A stretch of DNA of 64,000 bases, taken from Blastocatellia bacterium. GTDB lineage: Bacteria; Acidobacteriota; Blastocatellia; Pyrinomonadales; Pyrinomonadaceae. The stretch spans positions 310,001-374,000 of the forward strand of contig JAEUQK010000029.1 of assembly GCA_016789265.1 (NCBI GenBank), in the 5' to 3' direction. The stretch's first letter is position 1; the number at the start of each line of letters is the position of its first letter. The notes beneath the pieces were generated by a model that did no database searches, was not told where the DNA came from, and was given only the letters and a program-made list of their open reading frames with translations. Shown in pieces: positions 26,830 through 35,370 of the stretch. A program made the position numbers and the translations under genes.

Positions 26830-27774
26830 ATGAATACAGCGATCATTTACCACGACCTTTACGAGAGACACGATACCGGCCCGGGACACCCCGAGACGCC
26901 CGAACGTTATCGGGCAGTGATGAGAGCATTGCAAACTGACGAATTGTTTTGGAACGGTCTGAAGCAGATCACCCCCGAGTCACCGTCGCGAGGGTTGATA
27001 CAGGCCGCACACACAAAAGAGCATTTCAAACTTGTCGAAGAGGCGTTCGCAAAAGGACTCGAAAGCCTTGACGGCGATACCATGATCTCGATGAAGTCTT
27101 TTGACGCGGCAATGCTGGCCGCCGGTGGAGCCATAGCGGCGGTAGATGCGGTCATGCAGGGCGATGTAAAGAACGCGTTCGTGGCGGCCCGTCCGCCTGG
27201 ACATCATGCAACGGCCGAACGTGCGATGGGATTCTGCATATTCAACAACGTTGCCGTCGCCGCCCGTTACGCACAGAACAAATATCCCGGGATAGACAAG
27301 GTCGCGATCATAGATTGGGACGTTCATCATGGAAACGGAACTCAGGGAATTTTCTATTCGGACCCGTCCGTTTTCTTTTTCTCGATGCATCAATATCCTT
27401 GGTATCCGGGAACCGGTTCTCGAGGTGAGACAGGTCAGGGGAAGGGATCGGGGGCGACACTTAATGTGCCTGTGCGAGCATTTACGACCGCAAATGATCA
27501 GGTATCCCAATTCGAGGCCGCGATCGGTGAGATATCGTCGAAAATGAAGCCGGACATTATCTTTATTTCTGCCGGATTCGACGCACATGAAAGCGACCCG
27601 CTCGGACAGCTGCAGCTGGAAGATGAAGACTATCGATCGATGACACGGACCGTAATGCAATGGGCCGACGATGCTTGTGAAGGCAGGATCGTTTCCTGTC
27701 TCGAGGGCGGATACAATCTGAATACCTTAGGCAACACGGTTAGATCTCATGTTTCGGCACTCCGCGGCGAATAA
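26830..27774 (+). CDS. Histone deacetylase / acetoin-utilisation family hydrolase
   Basis: 314 aa with the arginase/deacetylase fold. The motifs are GPGHPETPERY near the N-terminus, RPPGHHA with the catalytic His pair, and IIDWDVHHGNGTQ with the zinc-binding Asp and His. The second zinc Asp is in FISAGFDAHESDPLGQL. It should be a zinc-dependent amidohydrolase acting on acetyl-lysine, acetylated polyamines or another N-acyl compound; bacterial members differ. It is divergent from the hydroxyproline operon across 79 bp, so regulation could be shared, but a metabolic link is not evident. Confidence 0.93.
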   Translation: MNTAIIYHDLYERHDTGPGHPETPERYRAVMRALQTDELFWNGLKQITPESPSRGLIQAAHTKEHFKLVEEAFAKGLESLDGDTMISMKSFDAAMLAAGGAIAAVDAVMQGDVKNAFVAARPPGHHATAERAMGFCIFNNVAVAARYAQNKYPGIDKVAIIDWDVHHGNGTQGIFYSDPSVFFFSMHQYPWYPGTGSRGETGQGKGSGATLNVPVRAFTTANDQVSQFEAAIGEISSKMKPDIIFISAGFDAHESDPLGQLQLEDEDYRSMTRTVMQWADDACEGRIVSCLEGGYNLNTLGNTVRSHVSALRGE

Positions 27775-27844
27775 GGTTTCATTGGGCTTGCTATCGTGTG
27801 ATAGAATCTCTGCACACGCAAAATGCGAGAAGGGAGAGACTGCA

Positions 27845-28126
27845 ATGCCGGATATTGAGACAACGTGCGTTCAGTGCAAAGAGATGTTTCTTTTCACGGA
27901 AAAGGAACAGGATATGTTTTATCAGCGTAATATGGCTCCGCCACAACGCTGCGCGAAATGCCGTGCGAAAAAAGCGGCAGTAGGCGAAGACGCGCCGAAG
28001 AAATTTGAGATCATCTGCGATAATTGCGGCAGGCACGATCAAGTGCCTTTTCAGCCAAAGGTCGGCCGCACCGTGCTGTGCAAAGAGTGCCATCAGGCTA
28101 CACGTTCGAGGGCTCGGTTTGCCTGA
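27845..28126 (+). CDS. Small double zinc-ribbon protein
   Basis: 93 aa. Two CxxC-based ribbons are visible: CVQCKEMFLFTEKEQ...CAKCRAKK (residues ~8-40) and CDNCGRHDQVPFQPKVGR...CKECHQATR (~59-86). The first matches the probable-zinc-ribbon type (zf-trcl) found in short proteins of many environmental bacteria, and the second matches the usual partner ribbon. ATG 27845 has GGGAGAG about 9 bp upstream; an upstream in-frame codon at 27749 inside the previous gene is not needed. Likely nucleic-acid binding or a protein adaptor; role unknown. A GC hairpin at 28166-28183 follows. Confidence 0.85.
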   Translation: MPDIETTCVQCKEMFLFTEKEQDMFYQRNMAPPQRCAKCRAKKAAVGEDAPKKFEIICDNCGRHDQVPFQPKVGRTVLCKECHQATRSRARFA

Positions 28127-28165
28127 TCGGTGACCTATCTAGATGTTTGCTGCCTGGCATTAGAC

Positions 28166-28187
28166 GCCGCCAACGAAGGCGGCTTTC
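28166..28187 (+). terminator. GC hairpin between the zinc-ribbon gene and the crotonase gene
   Basis: GCCGCC-aacgaa-GGCGGC then TTT. It ends 10 bp before ATG 28194. The only Shine-Dalgarno-like bases for the crotonase (AAGGCGG) are inside its 3' arm, so it may act as a terminator, a translation control element, or both. Confidence 0.5.
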
Positions 28188-28193
28188 CATTTT

Positions 28194-28988
28194 ATGAGTT
28201 TTGAAACTGTCAATTACGAAGTAAACGGCCGGGTCGCGACCATCCAAATGAACAGGCCGGATGCGTTGAACGCTTTATCGCTGCAGCTTGGTACCGATCT
28301 AAGAGCTGCGGTGGAAAAAGCGATCAGTGACGAGGTGCGCGCCGTGATACTTACGGGTTCGGGCCGGGCGTTTTGTTCCGGCGGCGACCTTCGCGAAATG
28401 AAGGCGATGGGAGAAAAGGAAGGGAATATCGAAGCGTTCCTCGACTCTCCGCTCAAGGCACTGCATGACGTTGTAGTGATGATCCGCGAGACCCCGATAC
28501 CATTTATCGCAGCTGTAAACGGTGTTTGTGCCGGTGCAGGGACGAATTTCGCCTTAGCGTGCGATATTGTGATCGCTGCCGACGATGCCAGCTTTAACGA
28601 GGCATTTGTGCGTATCGGTCTTTCGCCGGATTGCGGCGGCACTTTCTTCCTGACACGTGCGGTTGGTGAAAAGATCGCGGCAGAACTCTTCATGACCGGA
28701 AGCACTGTAGACGCAAAGCGCGCAGCGGAGATCGGGATGATCAATCGTGTGGTGCCCGCGGCCGATCTGCTTGAGGAAGCGGGGAAGCTTGCAGATAAAT
28801 TGGCCAGTGGGGCGACCGGTTCATATGGCCGTATCAAACGAATGTTGAACGCCTCGTTTTCGAACGATCTGAGAGCCCAATTAGATCTCGAGGCCGAGTG
28901 CCAACTCGAGTCCGGGCGTTCGAGCGATTTCAAGGAAGGCGTCGCGGCATTCTTCGAAAAACGCAATCCTAATTTCACTGGTAAGTGA
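28194..28988 (+). CDS. Enoyl-CoA hydratase/isomerase family (PaaG-like)
   Basis: 264-aa crotonase-fold protein. The oxyanion-hole regions are AFCSGGDLREM and NGVCAGAGTNFALACD. At the active site it has LSPDCGGTFFL, with Asp where classical hydratases have the second Glu. That pattern resembles PaaG-type isomerases (ring-1,2-epoxyphenylacetyl-CoA isomerase or delta3-delta2-enoyl-CoA isomerase). It acts on a CoA thioester in fatty acid or aromatic degradation; no other pathway genes are adjacent. Start ATG 28194 sits just after a hairpin, and a clear terminator follows at 29014. Confidence 0.92.
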   Translation: MSFETVNYEVNGRVATIQMNRPDALNALSLQLGTDLRAAVEKAISDEVRAVILTGSGRAFCSGGDLREMKAMGEKEGNIEAFLDSPLKALHDVVVMIRETPIPFIAAVNGVCAGAGTNFALACDIVIAADDASFNEAFVRIGLSPDCGGTFFLTRAVGEKIAAELFMTGSTVDAKRAAEIGMINRVVPAADLLEEAGKLADKLASGATGSYGRIKRMLNASFSNDLRAQLDLEAECQLESGRSSDFKEGVAAFFEKRNPNFTGK

Positions 28989-29013
28989 TCAAAACAACAA
29001 TAAGAACTTTCTG

Positions 29014-29042
29014 AACGCGGTTGACATCGACCGCGTTTTTCG
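29014..29042 (+). terminator. Rho-independent terminator after the crotonase gene
   Basis: AACGCGGT-tgacatcg-ACCGCGTT followed by TTT: a perfect 8-bp stem with an 8-nt loop, 25 bp after the stop. Confidence 0.85.
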
Positions 29043-29065
29043 TTTGAATATGTCATTACTGCAAA

Positions 29066-29080
29066 TGAAAGTCATTTTCA
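29066..29080 (+). promoter_or_regulatory. Fur-box-like palindrome before the siderophore receptor
   Basis: TGAAAGTCATTTTCA matches 11 of the 14 defined positions of the Fur 7-1-7 core (TGATAATnATTATCA). It lies 42 bp before the receptor start, where a repressor would block the promoter. Iron-dependent repression is inferred from this and from the genes that follow. Confidence 0.6.
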
Positions 29081-29122
29081 ATAATAGATCAAAACTACAA
29101 CTGTTTGAGGGATCCGATCGAA

Positions 29123-31642
29123 ATGAGACATAGCAACCGGAAGAGTTCTAAAGCCCGTGTATTGACGTTCGCGTTAATCATATTGTCACTTGCCGGGATG
29201 GCATTTGGCCAGGGGAAGCACCCCTCGTCGGCACTGAAGGGAGTCGTGACCGATGAAGTGAGATCTATCATTCCAGGGGCGACGATCGTTCTCTTCCGGT
29301 CTGGAGAAAAGCTGGGTGAGGTAGTTTCAGATGAGATCGGTAGTTTCTCTTTCGGCGAATTGCCGTTCGGGAGCTACGTCTTGATCGTAAGGAAGGAAGG
29401 ATTTACCGAACGGAAATTGAAGATCGAACTGAATGGAAGTCCGCTCGGAACAGAGCTTGTTCTCTCAGCGGGCGGCGTTTCGGAGTCGGTCACGGTGGTC
29501 CTTGACACCGCCGAAGCAGCGGTTGAATCGACGCTGAGATCTCCGGTTTCGATTCACGAAACTCCTCGAAGCATCGCCGTCATCAGTTCCGAGCGAATTC
29601 GCGAACAGAATCTTCGTCAGGTGTCAGACGTCCTGAATTACGTACCGGGCACCACGCAAAACAGTTACAGGAACGGCAGCTACCATTTCTATGCGCGCGG
29701 TTATCGAATGGGTCCGGACGATACACGCGTTGACGGATTTGCGGGTGTCAACGTCGGGAGCGGTGGATTCGGCGCGAGTTTGTTCGGTATTGAGGAGGTC
29801 GTCGTACTTCGCGGACCTGCCGGTTTGATCTACGGACAGTCGGCTTCGCCCGGCGGCTTGATCAACCTAATTTCGAAACGCCCAAAGGAACAATATTTTA
29901 CTAAGGTCGACGTTCGTGCGTCAGGTTATCAGGGAAACGGAGTGTCGCTTGCCGAGCGGCCGGGATTCGCCGTGGACGTCGATTCGACAGGGCCGCTGTT
30001 TCGCAATGAACGGATACTCTACCGCGGATTGGCGACAGTAGAACAGGTCAATTACTTCACAAAAGACACACTCGATCGAAATCAGTACGTGAATGGTTCG
30101 ATCCTCTTCAAACTCGACCGAGAGGGAAGATACGTGTTGACGCCCAGTTTCCAATTCACAAGATATTTTCGTCCCTACGGCGGCGGCATGGTCGCATCGC
30201 CCTCGTCGTCGCTTTCGGCTTCTCTTTCACCGGCAGATGATCCTGTTGGAGTAGTTATTTCAGGCGACGATCTATCGCCGCTGGACGTGAATCTCTTTGC
30301 CGGACGACGGATAGAAAGAACAACTTGGGCCGGTGTAGATCTTCGCGGAGTGCCGACAAACAAAATAAGGGTAAATGGTGCTTACCGATTCATCTCGTTC
30401 GATACGGATATCAATTCGTTCACGCCTCAAGCATCGAGTACGGCCCAGATCAATTTGCTCCGGACACAAGGAGTTGTATCTCGTGTTCAGGCGAAGAGTC
30501 TTACCGAACGGAAATACCATAACCTTAACGGAGACGTGTCCTACACGTGGCTAGACAATGGTTGGGTCCGAAACACGACTCAGGTCGGGTTTTATGGCCG
30601 CATATTAAACTCACGAACGACAGCCCCATTGGGCTTGGTGCCGCCGGCCCAATCACCGATCAACGTTTACACCGGGGTTGGGTCGTCACAACTCATCGAT
30701 AATTTCCCTGCACTTATATTCGGGACATGGGGTCGTGACGTGATCTGGAATACGTTCGTTCAGAACAACACAGCCATCGACAACGGACGGTGGAACATAA
30801 ATGTGGGAATCAATTACGGTCAGAATAAACCGGCGTTGGGCGCGGTTCGCAAGAGCGGGATCATTCCAAACGCGTCGATCGTATTCAATGCGACGACGAA
30901 ACTCGCGATCTACGGAAGTTATTCAACAAGTTACAATCCGGTCGATCCGACGCTGCAGGATATAAACGGAAACGTAGGAAGCTTTAATCCGACTCTCGGA
31001 AAGAATTACGAAGCAGGTGTGAAATACGATCTCATAAACAGGCGGCTTAACCTGGCACTTGCAGCGTTTCAGAACCAGATCGACAACGCCGTTGTGCAGT
31101 CAGATCTTGGCGTTTTGAATTCAAACGGACAGCGATATTACATTCCGGCGGGCACGCGTCGGGCACGCGGGTTTGAGATGACCGGCGAATATCAGGTTCG
31201 TCAGGACATTCGTGTTTCGGGCGGGGCATCGTACACAGCGGCCATTTATAAGGGATTCCCGAGCGGGGCCGCTCTCGGGTCTTCACCTATCCCTAATTCC
31301 TGGGCCGAGAAAACGCCTCGTTGGTCGTACAGCTTTTACACGCGATACGACCGGAGCGAGGGATACCTCAAAGGATTCGGGGCGGGCTTAGGACTCTCGT
31401 GGCAAGGCAAGCGTGTGGGCAGCAACGGGGCCCGCACCTTCGCCGCGCCCGATCCATTGATATTGCCTGCATTTACACGCGTCGATACGGCCCTATTCTA
31501 CCGGCTAAACAAACACATGAAAGTCGCTTTGAACGTCGACAACGTCTTTGACGAGTTGATATTCGTGAATGCGACGGTAGGTTCGGCCATCGAAGTCGCA
31601 GCTCCAAGGACGTTTACCCTACGTACAAGTTTCAATTTCTGA
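29123..31642 (+). CDS. TonB-dependent siderophore receptor with regulatory-like N-domain
   Basis: About 839 aa from ATG 29123 (GAGGGA upstream; a TTG six codons earlier is an alternative). A signal peptide ends near FGQ. Then come a carboxypeptidase-regulatory-like domain (ALKGVVTDEVRSIIPGATIV), the plug (RSPVSIHETPRSIAVISSER, VVLRGPAGLIYGQSASPGGLIN) and a 22-strand-type barrel ending TLRTSFNF. The plug signature is that of ferrichrome/ferric-siderophore receptors (FhuA/FpvA group). It would import a ferric siderophore through the outer membrane using TonB. With the Fur-like box, the PepSY protein 4 bp downstream and an MFS transporter it forms an iron-uptake group. Confidence 0.93.
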   Translation: MRHSNRKSSKARVLTFALIILSLAGMAFGQGKHPSSALKGVVTDEVRSIIPGATIVLFRSGEKLGEVVSDEIGSFSFGELPFGSYVLIVRKEGFTERKLKIELNGSPLGTELVLSAGGVSESVTVVLDTAEAAVESTLRSPVSIHETPRSIAVISSERIREQNLRQVSDVLNYVPGTTQNSYRNGSYHFYARGYRMGPDDTRVDGFAGVNVGSGGFGASLFGIEEVVVLRGPAGLIYGQSASPGGLINLISKRPKEQYFTKVDVRASGYQGNGVSLAERPGFAVDVDSTGPLFRNERILYRGLATVEQVNYFTKDTLDRNQYVNGSILFKLDREGRYVLTPSFQFTRYFRPYGGGMVASPSSSLSASLSPADDPVGVVISGDDLSPLDVNLFAGRRIERTTWAGVDLRGVPTNKIRVNGAYRFISFDTDINSFTPQASSTAQINLLRTQGVVSRVQAKSLTERKYHNLNGDVSYTWLDNGWVRNTTQVGFYGRILNSRTTAPLGLVPPAQSPINVYTGVGSSQLIDNFPALIFGTWGRDVIWNTFVQNNTAIDNGRWNINVGINYGQNKPALGAVRKSGIIPNASIVFNATTKLAIYGSYSTSYNPVDPTLQDINGNVGSFNPTLGKNYEAGVKYDLINRRLNLALAAFQNQIDNAVVQSDLGVLNSNGQRYYIPAGTRRARGFEMTGEYQVRQDIRVSGGASYTAAIYKGFPSGAALGSSPIPNSWAEKTPRWSYSFYTRYDRSEGYLKGFGAGLGLSWQGKRVGSNGARTFAAPDPLILPAFTRVDTALFYRLNKHMKVALNVDNVFDELIFVNATVGSAIEVAAPRTFTLRTSFNF

Positions 31643-31646
31643 TCTC

Positions 31647-32789
31647 ATGAATACATTTCGAAAATCGATCTTCTGGATGCATCTCGTAGCCGGAATTGCT
31701 GGCGGGGTCGTGATCTTCATCATGTGCGTTACCGGCGCGCTGCTGGCTTTTGAACGGAACATCATCGAGCTGTCTGAAAGCGAAATGAGATACGTTGCGG
31801 TCGACGCATCGCGACAAAAGCTGGGGCCCGGCGAGATCCTTGAAAAGGTGACTCGGACGCAGATCGATGCAGTTCCAACCTCAATATCGATAAACAGAGA
31901 GGATGGAGCTGCCTGGCAGGTCACGCTCGGCCGTGACGGAATTATCTTCATCGATCCATATACTGGAGAGATCAAGGGCCAAAGCAACAAGACGGTTCGA
32001 AGCCTGATGAGTGCTGTTCGTGAATGGCATCGCTGGCTCGCTTTTTCCGCAGAGCGACGGCAGGCCGGCAAGGCGATAACCGGTGTCAGCAATTTGTTCC
32101 TTCTTTTTCTTGCCATTTCCGGAATCTACATTTGGTTTCCAAGGAAACTGTTCTGGAAAGCAATGAGGCCGGTGATCTGGTTTCGCGGCGGACTGAGCGG
32201 CAAGGCGCGTGATTTCAATTGGCACAACACGATCGGATTCTGGTGTTCGTTGTTTCTGATAGTGTTCACGCTAACGGCCACGGTGATCTCGTATCAGTGG
32301 GCATCGAATTTGCTTTATTCGCTGACAGGGAACGAAGTTCCGAGCGCGTCTCGGGGCCAACAGCAGCAGGCGGATCAGGAATCCGAGTTTGTTATTCCAA
32401 GGAATATTGACGCGGCCTGGCAGCGTGCATCAACACAAGCGCCTGAATGGAAGTCGATCTCTCTAAAACTGCCGGCGGTAAATGAAGCGGCCGTGTTTAC
32501 CATCGATGAAGGTATCTACTGGAACAGGTTCGGACGTTCGACCCTTACGGTCGATACAGCTACCGTTACTGATATTAAATGGGAACCGTACGGCGAACGG
32601 AATGCCGCCCAGCAGCTTCGCTCGTGGTTTAGATTCTCACACACCGGAGAAACCGGCGGTATCGTGGGACAGACGATCGGATTCGTCGCGTGTGTGGGCG
32701 GAGCATTCCTTGTCTGGACCGGTTTCTCTCTCGCATTCAGGCGTTTGGCCAATTGGATAAAGCGCCGGCGAAGAACAGACCTGGCTTGA
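31647..32789 (+). CDS. PepSY-associated membrane protein (iron-uptake reductase type)
   Basis: 380 aa with the PepSY_TM layout. Membrane segments lie at ~12-35, ~145-170, ~195-220 and ~340-365, with two soluble PepSY-type domains between. The start is MNTFRKSIFWMHLVAGIAGG, and conserved histidines at the membrane edges (FWMHLVAG, REWHRWL, DFNWHNTIG, FRFSHTGE) could bind haem. Family members next to siderophore receptors are taken as inner-membrane reductases that release iron from ferric siderophores. It follows the receptor by 4 bp, so it is cotranscribed. Confidence 0.9.
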   Translation: MNTFRKSIFWMHLVAGIAGGVVIFIMCVTGALLAFERNIIELSESEMRYVAVDASRQKLGPGEILEKVTRTQIDAVPTSISINREDGAAWQVTLGRDGIIFIDPYTGEIKGQSNKTVRSLMSAVREWHRWLAFSAERRQAGKAITGVSNLFLLFLAISGIYIWFPRKLFWKAMRPVIWFRGGLSGKARDFNWHNTIGFWCSLFLIVFTLTATVISYQWASNLLYSLTGNEVPSASRGQQQQADQESEFVIPRNIDAAWQRASTQAPEWKSISLKLPAVNEAAVFTIDEGIYWNRFGRSTLTVDTATVTDIKWEPYGERNAAQQLRSWFRFSHTGETGGIVGQTIGFVACVGGAFLVWTGFSLAFRRLANWIKRRRRTDLA

Positions 32790-32829
32790 GGCGTCCGCTT
32801 AGATACGGAAATCGCGTTTATATCTATGG

Positions 32830-32862
32830 CGGCGGGGCGTTTTTCACGTTTCCCGCCGTTTC
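32830..32862 (+). terminator. Probable terminator hairpin after the PepSY gene
   Basis: CGGCGGG (32830-32836) pairs with CCCGCCG (32852-32858) around a 15-nt T-rich loop, followed by TTTCG. The T run is short, so readthrough into the MFS gene 23 bp later is possible. Confidence 0.45.
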
Positions 32863-32881
32863 GCTTATTCTGTGAAGGCAA

Positions 32882-34165
32882 ATGCACTCGCTTACCTACG
32901 CACAACTGATCCGAGGAAACCGGAATTTCCGAAATTTGCTCAGTGGGCAGTTCATTTCGGAACTCGGGAACTGGTTTAACTTCATTGCCGGTGCGGGCCT
33001 TGTGCGTTTGGTTTCCGAGGCATCGCCGACTGCTGCGGGCTTGTTCTTTTTGTGCCGCGTCTTGCCATTTGCCGTTATGTCGCCGATCGCGGGTACGTTT
33101 GTTGATCGTTTTTCTCGGCGGCAGGTAATGATCTGGACAGATCTTGCTCGTGTTGCTGTGGCATTGATGTTCCTTTTCGTAAATGACGCCGGTGATCTTT
33201 GGATCGCCTATGTTGGAACGACTCTCCTTTCAACCTTTGGCGCGTTTTTCGACGGTGCAAAGAACGCGACTACGCCGAACCTTACCGGCAAAGAAGGCTT
33301 ACTCGCAGGAACGGCATTGATGTTCTCGACGCGTTTTCTTTTGATGGCTATAGGCTCGGCCCTGGGCGGATGGGCGGCGGCTATCTTTGGCTACAAGGTC
33401 GCTTTTGTTATCAATGCAATATCGTTCCTGGCGTCTGCTTACACGGTCTGGCTCATCCCTGAAGAAGCGACTCGTGATCAGGATACGGCAGACCGCATGG
33501 CAGATAGATCTGCGCGGCCATCTTTTATGACCGAGCTGCGCGAAGGGCTACATTATACCGTTACGAACCATTTTGCATTGACGATCCTGCTAATGAATGT
33601 GATCTGGGCGGTTGGCGGCGGTGCCATAAATATCATTTTCGAACGTGTGGGCGGTGTGCATTTTGCAGGGATCGAGGGTTGGAATCCGGATATCGCGGTG
33701 GCGATCCTTTGGACAGCGGGAGGCCTCGGGCTCGGCGGCGGCATGCTCATAGCTCATCGTACGTCCATATTCCTAGACCGAAAGGGCCGGCACACGTGGT
33801 TCATAGGTTGGGCTTTGATCATCCACGGCTTGCTATTTTCCGTAGCCGGATTGATGCCTACGCTTTTACTTTTTGCGGTGTTTGCCTTTGTGTCTCGGCT
33901 GATCATCGGTGTTGAATATGCGGTTCAGGAAACGTTGTTCCAGCGTTCTTTGCCGGATTACATTCGGGGCCGGATCTCGACTCTTGATCGCGGTGCAGAG
34001 CTGACAGTGTTCGGATCGTTCAGTTATATCTCGGGTGAGCTGATGTATTTCATCTCGCCGATGACGCTGACGATCATTTCGGGGGTCTTGTCGGGTAGTG
34101 CCGGGGTACTTTGGTTTATCCGTCAAGGGACGACGAACGAGAGAATTTCCGAATCCGAAAGTTGA
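32882..34165 (+). CDS. MFS transporter (EntS/MFS_3-like)
   Basis: 427 aa with about twelve membrane segments. The MFS motif A-like loop GTFVDRFSRRQVMIWTD lies between TM2 and TM3. The N-terminus (NRNFRNLLSGQFISELGNWF) is typical of the MFS_3 group containing the enterobactin exporter EntS and macrolide pumps. Beside the siderophore receptor and PepSY gene, export of a siderophore or related compound is plausible, but no siderophore synthesis gene is in the window. The kinase gene downstream begins within ~33 bp of its stop. Confidence 0.9.
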   Translation: MHSLTYAQLIRGNRNFRNLLSGQFISELGNWFNFIAGAGLVRLVSEASPTAAGLFFLCRVLPFAVMSPIAGTFVDRFSRRQVMIWTDLARVAVALMFLFVNDAGDLWIAYVGTTLLSTFGAFFDGAKNATTPNLTGKEGLLAGTALMFSTRFLLMAIGSALGGWAAAIFGYKVAFVINAISFLASAYTVWLIPEEATRDQDTADRMADRSARPSFMTELREGLHYTVTNHFALTILLMNVIWAVGGGAINIIFERVGGVHFAGIEGWNPDIAVAILWTAGGLGLGGGMLIAHRTSIFLDRKGRHTWFIGWALIIHGLLFSVAGLMPTLLLFAVFAFVSRLIIGVEYAVQETLFQRSLPDYIRGRISTLDRGAELTVFGSFSYISGELMYFISPMTLTIISGVLSGSAGVLWFIRQGTTNERISESES

Positions 34166-34197
34166 TTGGCGAGCGAAAATGGCAGAAACTTCGCGGT

Positions 34198-35370
34198 ATG
34201 GCGTTCGGCCGGTTTGGAAAACTTGGACGTGGAGTTCGGATCGCGGTCTCATTCGGCGTAGTTCTGCTAGTCACCGCAGCACTTCTTCCCTACAGAGAGT
34301 TTCTCAATTCCGCAGAAGTGGCTTTGATCTTGCTGCTTGTTGTCCTGTTTGCATCTACCCTGTTTGGAAGCACGGCGGGGCTGCTTGCCTCAGTTGTCGG
34401 TATCCTCTGCTTCAATTTCTTCTTCTTGCCTCCGTTCCACACCCTAAATATTTCAGGCGCTGAGAACTGGCTGGCATTCGGGACGTTTGTGATCACGGCC
34501 CTGATCGCGGGTCAGCTTTCCGGCTACGCTCGGAGACGGGCGGAGGAGTCTGAAGCGAGGCAGCGAGAGATAGAAACACTTTACGAAGAACTCAAGGGTG
34601 CATTTGAACAGGCTAGCGAGGCCGAGGCCTTGCGAAGAAGCGAAAAGCTGAAATCTGCTTTGCTTGATGCTGTAACGCACGACCTGAGAACGCCGCTTAC
34701 ATCGATCAAAGCATCGGTCACGACATTGATCGAAGATGTTGACTCTCATATGCTCGATCCAGATTCAAAGCGTGAATTTCTCCAGATCATTGACGAAGAG
34801 ACTGACAGGTTGGATGAATTCATCGAGGGAATGGTCGGCATCGCAAAGGTCGAAGCGAGTGCGCTACATCTCAAAAAGCGTCCCTCAGCTTTGGATGAGA
34901 TAGTCGGAAATGCGGTTGACAGGGCGGCGAGATCGCTTGGCAGCCGCGGCATTGAGATCAGTTTACCCGCTGACCTGCCCAATATCGTTGCGGACGGCTC
35001 GTCACTCTCAGAAGTATTGTTCACGTTGATCGACAACGCTGCGAAATACTCAGCGGACGGTACGACCATTAGCATCTCGGCGAAGCAAACGGCTGAGAAC
35101 GAGATAGAGATCGCGGTTCAAGACCAGGGCAGAGGCATCCGGCCCGAGTTGCGGGAGAAGGTCTTCGACAAGTTCTTTAGGCAGAGCGAGCAGGATATTC
35201 ACAAGACCGGCGGCGGCCTGGGCCTTGGACTTGCGATCGCACGCGGAATAGTCGAATCACAAGGCGGCAAGATCGCCATTGTCGATCCGGACAGTGGTTT
35301 TGCGACCAAGTTCCTGATCAAGCTTCCGATAGGAGGCGAGGCCGATTCGATGGAGACCGTATCATTGTGA
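34198..35370 (+). CDS. DUF4118 sensor histidine kinase (KdpD C-terminal half)
   Basis: About 390 aa. Four closely spaced membrane helices (~10-100) form a DUF4118 domain as in KdpD, including NFFFLPPFHTLNISG. Then a coiled coil, the H-box LLDAVTHDLRTPLTSIKAS with the phospho-His, N-box LIDNAAKYS and G-boxes DQGRGI and GGGLGLGLAIARG. It lacks the KdpD N-terminal sensor and Usp domains, which are encoded by a separate frame at 36766-37797. ATG 34198 is preferred; in-frame TTGs at 34162 (overlapping the MFS stop) and 34111 would lengthen it. The 3' end overlaps the response regulator start by 4 bp. Confidence 0.92.
   Translation: MAFGRFGKLGRGVRIAVSFGVVLLVTAALLPYREFLNSAEVALILLLVVLFASTLFGSTAGLLASVVGILCFNFFFLPPFHTLNISGAENWLAFGTFVITALIAGQLSGYARRRAEESEARQREIETLYEELKGAFEQASEAEALRRSEKLKSALLDAVTHDLRTPLTSIKASVTTLIEDVDSHMLDPDSKREFLQIIDEETDRLDEFIEGMVGIAKVEASALHLKKRPSALDEIVGNAVDRAARSLGSRGIEISLPADLPNIVADGSSLSEVLFTLIDNAAKYSADGTTISISAKQTAENEIEIAVQDQGRGIRPELREKVFDKFFRQSEQDIHKTGGGLGLGLAIARGIVESQGGKIAIVDPDSGFATKFLIKLPIGGEADSMETVSL

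Noticed and set aside
26980-27660. 226-codon minus-strand frame opposite the histone-deacetylase-family gene
   Set aside because: Antisense shadow; low-complexity Arg/Cys-rich translation without any family pattern.
28214-29056. 280-codon minus-strand frame opposite the crotonase gene
   Set aside because: Shadow frame running through the terminator; Ser/Ala-rich with no motif.
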